This document shows, piece by piece, positions 57,040-64,000 of a DNA stretch of 64,000 nucleotides. Where the stretch lies: the NCBI GenBank assembly GCA_015501055.1, contig JADNYV010000013.1, forward strand, positions 186,001 through 250,000. Direction: 5' to 3'. The translations under genes were made by a program, and so were the position numbers. Each line of letters opens with the position of its first letter. Position 1 is the first letter of the stretch. The DNA comes from Mucidula mucida. Its lineage: Eukaryota; Basidiomycota; Agaricomycetes; Agaricales; Physalacriaceae. The notes under the pieces are model-generated. The model saw only the letters and a program-made list of their open reading frames with translations, did no database searches and was not told the DNA's origin.

Positions 57040-60000
57040 GGGGAGGACAGCACCTTTTTGCTTCTATGACCACGCGGAGTTGACATTTCTCAGAGGAAAG
57101 CTGGAGCAAAGTACAATGTAGAGGTAGCCGTGACATTGGAAACGCGTCGCGTAAGACTAGCACCAGTGGTTGATGCCTTTATTCGTCTGTCGCAGATCGA
57201 GAAATGCGTGAAGGTGCAATAGCGGGCGATGTCGCCGTTGATCAGGTTATCATCGGGAATGGGGAGTACCAATGATGGAAACACCCGTATCACACACCTG
57301 GTCGCTGTATGTAACTTAGGCATTTGCGTTCGCACTCTTGAGTAGCCAAAGATTGAGTACTTCCATTGCGAGAGCTATACTACGTACTTGTAACTCAGAA
57401 AAGAAAATGCGGCGATGACCACGGGTGCATCAAAACCTTCTGGGGAAAACCTCACTGAGGAGAAAACCCCAGTAAGGAAAGCTACCGGGCTGCCAGACAG
57501 AAAGCTATCTACGCAAAATGAGCGAAGCCATAAGTAAGTAAAGAGGCGGTAACGATGAACGGCAGGTCGACTTCAAGTAAGAAACATAGACTTGGAAGCG
57601 GAGCAGATTGCCAAAGACGGGGTCAGGAGGAAGCATGAAGATGCTCAGCGTAAAACTTCCAATGGAAGCCATATACTCGAAAGAAACCTTCAACACTCAG
57701 CACGCTGTCAAAGACGTAGACAAGAACAGAGGAGAAGCAGAAGAGGAACACGAGAAAGCACACGGAACTCCAGACACTCAAGACAAAGCTTACGGTTTAA
57801 CGCGCTGCTTAGTCGCCCGAAGGCATAAGCTGGGAACCCACGTCAAGGGGGCGCGCGGAACACTGCTAGAAAGTGACCGATTCCCAGAACCGGGAGGCTT
57901 GTCGCGTCAAGCCCTCAACGCCCGTAGACGTCGAACCCACATAATGCGGCCAACACTCTGTGAGCCCCGTTGTCAATGTGCCGGTGCCTCATATAGGGAC
58001 TGTAAGACTCGCGTCAATACAGAAATTCGCCGACGTAAGAAGACTGAAGACTCACCACCGTCACACCTGCCCGCCGACTGCACCGAGGATCTCTTGACAT
58101 AGCGTCATCCTCTCAGGGCACCAGCCAGCGGACGGGTTCGTTTAAAGGGACTGAACCAAACCCGCATCTCGCCCCCGACTACATCCAGAGCGCGCTAAAG
58201 GCCCCACAGCCTTTTTAAGGAGATGCGACCCGTTTTTCGTCAGTGGTCGGACGTCGCTGCTGCTCAACGAGTGTGGACAGGCGTGATAGCCCCGCGATCC
58301 CCAACCCCTCAAGGCGCGGCGGCACGCCTCGAATACAGTGACCACAAAGTACAGTCAATGCCCGACCAGTCACCACGGCGCCCGCGCTGTGGGACGTGGA
58401 GGGAAGGACTCGTCGGCATCCAGGCCAGACCCGCACCGAGCCGTTACTCTTAACGGTACCTGGAACAAGTGAGGTGCGGGAAGTCAAGGGCCCGAAGGCT
58501 CTCCGACGCCCTGTGGTGTGAATCCGAAAACGCGCCGTGTCGACGGCTGGGGCGGCATCTATCGTTTCATTTTCAGATGTCGGCCTGAGGGGATGTTAGC
58601 GACGGAAGCAGTGGGCATATAGCGAAAGCGTACTTTAGGTTGTAGTCGATTTAAGAGGACTGTTTCCTGTAGGCGATCGTCAGTGGTGACCGATGAGTGA
58701 AATAGGGAAAGCGAACTCTTGTACTCAGAAGACAGCCAGGTCGCGCCTGGCTGTCACCACCCTTCTTGCGTTCGTCATTTTGAAAAGACTTTTTCTGGGG
58801 ATGATGATCAGCAGGGAAGAGATGAACAGGTTGGCACGCACTAGTCTTTTCATTCTTGAGATTTATTATTAGCAGATATCTTCTGCAAGCGATGATCAGC
58901 GATAGGCGAAGCGAAGAGTGAGAAGTCGTGCACCTAATTGCTCAAAATCCTTTCGGATGTCCTCGCTGTCATCGCCACAGCTTGTCGACACGAATCATAT
59001 TTATGAGCAAGACAATTCAATGACTAGACAACGTTCAGACGCTGGAGGAGGGCACGAAGGAGCACATACTTGTCTTCTCATAGACAGCCAGGTATTGCCC
59101 TGGCTGTCGTCCTCGGCGGCTTATCGTCGCCGCCGTTTCCTGAGGTTAGTCCTTCAATCATTTATGAGCGAGACCATTCATTGACTACACAACAACGATC
59201 AGTTGGTATAAGAGAGAGAGAACAGCAAGGAAGCACGAACTTGTCTCCTCATAGACAGCCAGGGCTTGTCCTGGCTGTCGTCTTGAAGTTGTCGCCACCG
59301 TTTCCGAAGGGTTAGTCCATATTATGAGCAAGACAATCCAATGACTAGACACAGATCAGACGTCAAAGGAGAGTAAAGCGGCGAAGAAACACGAACATGT
59401 CTGCTCATCGACAGCCAGGGCTTGTCCTGGCTGTCATCCTGGTAGGCGCGCGTCGGCGCCACAATCCTTCATGGTGGATGGTCGGGTCGTGTAGTAGAGG
59501 TCAGAGTGTTGAGTAAAAGGCAAGGTGGAGGAGAGGATTGAGCGATGACCTTTGCGCCGATGGTGGGGGTAGTCAAGAAAGAGGATAGGCGCCCGTTCTC
59601 GCGGCTTTATAGCTGTAGAGTGTGGTCCTGTTGTTGTTTGTTATTCGGAGATATCAGTCGAACAAAGGTCAGCCGAGTTCCCGTAGATCAGAAGCAGCGA
59701 TAATGGAGTCCTCGTGTTGAGTGGCAGCCCTGCACTGCATTTTGGTGGCGCCTTTGTTCTCTAGTCGAGAGTAGGGAAAGAACGGCCGTTCTCCCGGCCT
59801 TGGGACTGGTGTAACACATGGATAGAGGGTGTACCATTATGCGCTAGGTACCCAGTCTTAGAGAGGAAGATGTTTCGAAACTGTGCAAGATGATGATGAT
59901 GGCAAGAGCTGGAGAGAATTCTGATTTCGCCGATCCATCAACGGCAGCACGTGATCGTGAACAACTGTCCCAATTTGGCGACGGCCTAGGGGCTACAGTA

Positions 60001-60660
60001 TCTGTTTTCTGCGCCACCACCCAGCACGCTGACACTCTCAGCATGCAATTGACATGCAAAGTCGACTGGCTTTGCCTCAGCCTTTTGGTCGATTTCTCCG
60101 TCTTCCCTTGATCCCGCCCTATTGTTCTGCATGACTAGCTCAGGGTGCCGCATCGAAAGTCCCAGGCTTGTGTGTCCATTGCTCGGGCATAGTTGGAAGC
60201 CTTTGTTTTAAACGGGGATAGCTAAGCGACGTCGGCGGTAAACCCACTTTCATGCAGTGGCAGGGGGCTCACGGTAGATCTAACATGCGTGCAGCCGTCA
60301 AGTTTAAGACTATTCGTTTGTTTTGATGATTTTGGTTTGACAGCGCCAGCTTGTGAAGCTATTGTCCACTTTTCGATGGCGTGACGTTTTGCACCGTTTT
60401 TGACTGGTGCGTACATTCAGGACAATGTGAAGATGGCAGGGAGACGCAGTGCCCGGAATAATGCGCGCCTGTCGTAGTAGATCCGTAGCCGCTCGAGTAG
60501 AAGCTGGTCTAGAGTATAAGCGCACTCAGCTACGAGGCGCATACAAAATAGGATGCCCTAACGATGAGGCGCTTAGTAGTCTTATCATGTAGGGAAACTT
60601 CTGCGCCACATGAGCGACTAGTTGACCGGAAATGCCCGAGTAACGTGACTACTTACAGAT
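57040..60660 (-). mobile_element. Repeat family R, copy R4
   Basis: A reverse-orientation copy, ending at 60660 with CTTACAGAT, which is the reverse complement of the R1 left end. The TATA box is at 59605-59611 (minus) and the hairpin array at about 58730-59460. It is the closest relative of R1; both share a TAA in one module and have ORFs at 2745-3161 (minus) and 57608-58102 (plus) that encode nearly the same 138 residues. The left part adjoins SEC8. Confidence 0.85.
58730..59460 (-). repeat. Hairpin / exon-like module array in R4
   Basis: The inverted-repeat units start near 58732, 59082, 59253 and 59410. The module matching R3 28640-28687 is interrupted by a stop here. Confidence 0.65.
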
Positions 60661-60888
60661 TTAGTGGATAATCATACCAAGTTGGCACCCAAGGCTAATC
60701 ATACAAGCCCAAGGGAACAAATGGTACAAAACATGAAGAGGCATTGTAGTCGAAAGTGCCGACGCTGAAAGCGACCGCCCGGCGTTTCGGTGGTGTACTT
60801 GAACGCCGCCCCTAGCACGATAATTTGATACGACGCAATGAAATTGACACATAGTACGGAGCGCGGCGTCTCCATCGGCCTAGCGCCA

Positions 60889-61956
60889 TTATTTGCTTCT
60901 CTGATCTGTGTACCATGCAAGGGCATCGCCATCCAAGTCTCCCAATCTACTCGCCGACCTGTCGTTCGTACTTATAGCCACAGGGGACGCAGTCACAGTT
61001 AGCGATTCATTCATTATCGGAATGCGACTGAGCAGCTCTTGATACCTACGCCTCATCCAGCGGGAGGGATATCGGTCAGCGGGTTTCGGCATCTCCTTAC
61101 CCTCCTTCTCCAGGGCAAGCCTCTCTCGTCGCGTGAGATTCGGCGGCGGCTGCGTCCCAACCAGTTTGTGTACATCATCCAACACACCGAGGTTCAGAAG
61201 ACTGGGCCGGTCGCCCAGACCAAGCGGGGGAAGCGTCTTCATGCACTCTGCAGCAAAGTAACGCCTCCGTGCGTTGGCTTCGCGCCGCTTGTTGGGTTTA
61301 GCGTTGTACATGGCCCATGTGGATGTGCGGTCGGGCATTTTGGGAGGGGTTTCGCAGGTCTTGGGGTTCAAGGCTCTTGTGGTCCGGGATATACCGTTGG
61401 TGAGGAGCGCTAGGAGCTCTTTGGTATAGACGGGAGGGCGAGATCTCTCGTTGCCCTTCATGATGGGGTCAGGGAGTGGTTTGTCGGGATCAGTCGTGTA
61501 TGGCTGTCGACAAGTTCAGCAATGAGAAATGAGATGGAAGAAATGATTGGCTTTACCTCTAGCAACTCGCGACGTAGTTTGCCTCTTCTTCCATAAGCAA
61601 GATCCAGGACGTGGTCCATGCATTGTTTGTCTCCGACATTGGCACGGCTGAGTTTGCGTATTTCCTGTAATACGATGAGAACGGTGTCGCACTCGTGGGA
61701 GACTTGAGCTTGCCCGATTGACGCGTTTGAATTTCCGCGTCTGCAGACCTTTTGAACGGGCATTTTCACGCGTAGTAAGCAGTGCTTCAAGGTCGTCCTC
61801 GGCCTTTATTTGGTAGAAATACCTGTTACATATATTTCAGCAAATCTGTCAACGTACAAAATGTACAGAGTCCGACCTGAGATATACCTGAGGCAGTCGA
61901 TTGACTTGTGTCAAATACGCTTCCTTCAAAGCCGCGACTTTGGCTACAAATGACAT
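60889..61956 (-). CDS. LYR-motif protein, Cup1-like
   Basis: Four exons (61956-61877, 61822-61749, 61708-61557, 61503-60889) give 306 residues in consistent phase. The N-terminal helix MSFVAKVAALKEAYLTQVNR leads into VYLRYFYQIKAEDDLEALL, and the third exon has IRKLSRANVGDKQ and VLDLAYGRRGKLRRELL. This RANxGD...LAYGRRGKLRxELL pattern fits the Cup1-like LYR-domain family, small helical proteins linked to mitochondria and Fe-S or complex assembly. The third intron is only 40 bp and rests on restoring the frame. The C-terminal ~200 residues are basic (ANARRRYFAAECMK, RYPSRWMRRRYQELL). It shares a 112 bp divergent promoter with LSG1. Confidence 0.7.
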
Positions 61957-62068
61957 GGTCTGGAATTAAGCAGAGGAAAGAGCAGTCGGCTCTTCGGGCC
62001 GTTAACCGAATACCTAAGAGGCATGACACATTGATCCGTCATCTAAAATCTTTGTTCTCCCCGTCATC
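61957..62068. promoter_or_regulatory. 112 bp divergent promoter of the LYR gene and LSG1
   Basis: The two start codons at 61956 (minus) and 62069 (plus) are 112 bp apart. There is no obvious TATA element. Confidence 0.5.
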
Positions 62069-64000
62069 ATGGTATGCTCTGCTTTGCTTGGTATGAATGG
62101 TCCTCTTATGTAACGATGTAGCCCCCACAAAAAGGAAGAGATCACAATCCAAGCGGACTTGGCCGCGCTATCATCAACAAGAAAATCAAGGATGCCCGTA
62201 AAATGGAAGAATCTGGATTAGTGCGTCTCTGACAAGCCAATGCCATCTGCTGTTTTTGTTCAATTTTGCCAAGTAGTATGTCACAGATGTCGACCCGACT
62301 TCTCGATTAAAGTCCATCACACAAGAACGCGATCTAGACGAGTTTCTTAATACCGCAGAACTCGCCGGTACTGAATTCACTGCTGGTACGTCGCTTGACT
62401 CTGGATGTCTATACTCTGTGATGACGCATTATTATAGAACGACGGAATGTCAAAATAATACAGCAGTCTGCTGGCACACCGACCAATCCTTACTTGCTCG
62501 ATGATCAAGAGGAGAAGAAAACTCTGGAGCGGCATCAGGAAAACAAGCAGAAATTGCGAGTTCCTAGACGACCTCCATGGAAGAAGACCATGACTACGGC
62601 AGAGCTGGATCGTCAAGAGAAGACAGCATTTTTGGACTGGCGTCGAGGTCTTGCTGCGTATGTCGCAACGTTCATGATTACAGGGTGCTTTAATGACCAT
62701 CCACAGACTTCAGGAGGAAGAGAAACTCTTGTTAACACCCTTCGAACGTAATATTGAAGTTTGGAGGCAACTGTGGCGTGTTCTCGAACGGTCTCACTTG
62801 ATTGTTCAAATTGTGGACGCTCGGAATCCTCTTCGTTTCCGTTGTGAGGATCTAGAGGACTACGTACGTGATGTAGAAGGAGCGGAGGGCGAGCAGGGTA
62901 CGGGCAAAGACAAGAGGCGCAGCCTGCTCCTCATCAATAAGGCCGATCTCTTAACTGCGAAGCAACGGTACGTTACGTTTCGATTCAGCTATACACGCAT
63001 ATCTGAAGTTATGTAGAATATCTTGGGCGGATTATTTTGACGAACAAGGAATCCAATATGCCTTCTTTTCTGCCGCGAATGCAGCAGCAATCCAACAAGC
63101 ACGACGAGATGCTTTGGCAGCCGAACAAGCCGCAAATCAAGAACCAGTAGAGCCGGAAGACGAAGATGAAGAGGAAATTGGCGGTGAAGAAACTCTCGCG
63201 TCGTCTGAAGACGATGAAGAAGAATCGCAATCAGGATCCGACGACGATGATGACGCATATTACTCGGCAGACGAACAGGAGGAAGAACTGTACGCAACAG
63301 ACGACCCTCGGGCAAAGGTCTTGTCGGTGTTGGAACTTGAGGACCTGTTTATTAAAATGGCGCCAGATCTTTCAGGTAAGAGTTTTCTGACATTGTTTTG
63401 GTCAGTTTCTGAATCAGTTTCTAGTCTTTGCAGATTCAGAAGGAAAAACACCTCCAAAACTTGTCGTCGGACTTGTTGGCTATCCCAACGTTGGCAAGTC
63501 AAGCACGATAAACTCTCTTCTGGGCGAGAAAAAGGTTAGTGTATCCTCGACGCCCGGAAAGACCAAGCACTTCCAGACCATTCACTTATCGGAAACGATT
63601 GTCTTATGTGATTGCCCGGGTTTGGTGTTCCCCCAGTTTGCCACGACGAAAGCCGCTCTGGTCTGCGACGGCGTGCTACCTATCGATCAGATGCGGGAGT
63701 ACACAGGCCCAACGACGCTCCTGGTTCAAAGGATACCCCGAGAAGTGCTCGAGGCCACCTACGGGTTGACCATTAAGGTTACTAATCCCGAAGAAGGTGG
63801 CGACGGTAAGGTTACCGCAGAGAACTTCCTCATAACTTTTGCCAGTAAGTGATTTTATGTTATCGTTCTATGTTCATACTTACCATTCGATAGTCGCTCG
63901 TGGATTTACACGATCTGGCCAGGGTAATCCTGATGAAGCGCGGTCAGCGCGCTTCATTCTAAAGGACTACGTCAACGGCAAACTGCTTTTCTGTCAATCG
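62069..64000 (+). CDS. LSG1: Large-subunit GTPase 1 (LSG1), cut by window end
   Basis: Eight exons are visible (62069-62071, 62122-62220, 62277-62385, 62438-62657, 62707-62967, 63017-63375, 63434-63844, 63894-64000+). The ATG is an exon by itself, spliced to PPQKGRDHNPSGLGRAII. The circularly permuted GTPase domain follows: IVDARNPLRFR (G5-like), LLLINKADLL (G4, NKxD), a long acidic insert in the sixth exon, GYPNVGKSSTINSLLG (G1), STPGKTKHFQT (G2) and DCPGLVFP (G3). LSG1 is a cytoplasmic YlqF/YawG-family GTPase that releases the export adaptor Nmd3 from pre-60S subunits. The C-terminus lies beyond the window. Confidence 0.95.

Overview
The window is nuclear DNA of a filamentous fungus, most likely an Agaricomycete-type basidiomycete. 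Genes are compact, with many short (about 36-60 bp) GT-AG introns. There are recognisable eukaryotic housekeeping genes, a DUF6593-like protein, a CENP-V/GFA pair, a P450, a CBM19-like secreted protein and a KRE6-like N-terminus. No bacterial operon features are present.

Layout: copy R1 of an unclassified ~3.5 kb dispersed repeat (about 220-3762) is followed by a damaged GNAT acetyltransferase, a frame-broken CENP-V/GFA protein, the Hsp90 co-chaperone p23, a small secreted protein, an intact CENP-V/GFA protein, an unknown protein and the ribosome-biogenesis factor IMP3. Next comes a head-to-head pair of related secreted proteins, one intact (14110-15638) and one decayed (17881-19663). Copy R2 (20690-24368, reversed) carries a duplicate of the last exon of SEC8 at its left edge. 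A small membrane protein and splicing factor SF3A2 sit between R2 and R3 (27009-30385). The block 30.4-56.5 kb holds a P-loop protein, a glutathione S-transferase, a frame-broken P450, an unknown damaged gene, a DUF6593-like protein, a lipase with a long Ser-rich N-terminus, a KRE6-like N-terminal fragment, a large CHD3/Mit1-type chromatin remodeller, a lipid-droplet hydrolase (LDAH) and the exocyst gene SEC8. Copy R4 (57040-60660, reversed) follows SEC8. The window ends with a Cup1-like LYR protein and the 60S biogenesis GTPase LSG1, cut by the window edge.

The four R copies are the most unusual content. They are arranged as two inverted pairs. Each has a TATA box followed by a tandem array of about 155-175 bp units that contain a perfect or near-perfect hairpin and look like repeated exon-intron modules. 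Several differences between copies are synonymous in one shared reading frame. I could not assign the family to a known transposon class. Housekeeping genes are frame-intact, whereas several accessory genes carry single-base frame breaks. This suggests decay of accessory genes, though local assembly error cannot be excluded.

Exon boundaries given here were read by eye from splice consensus and phase.
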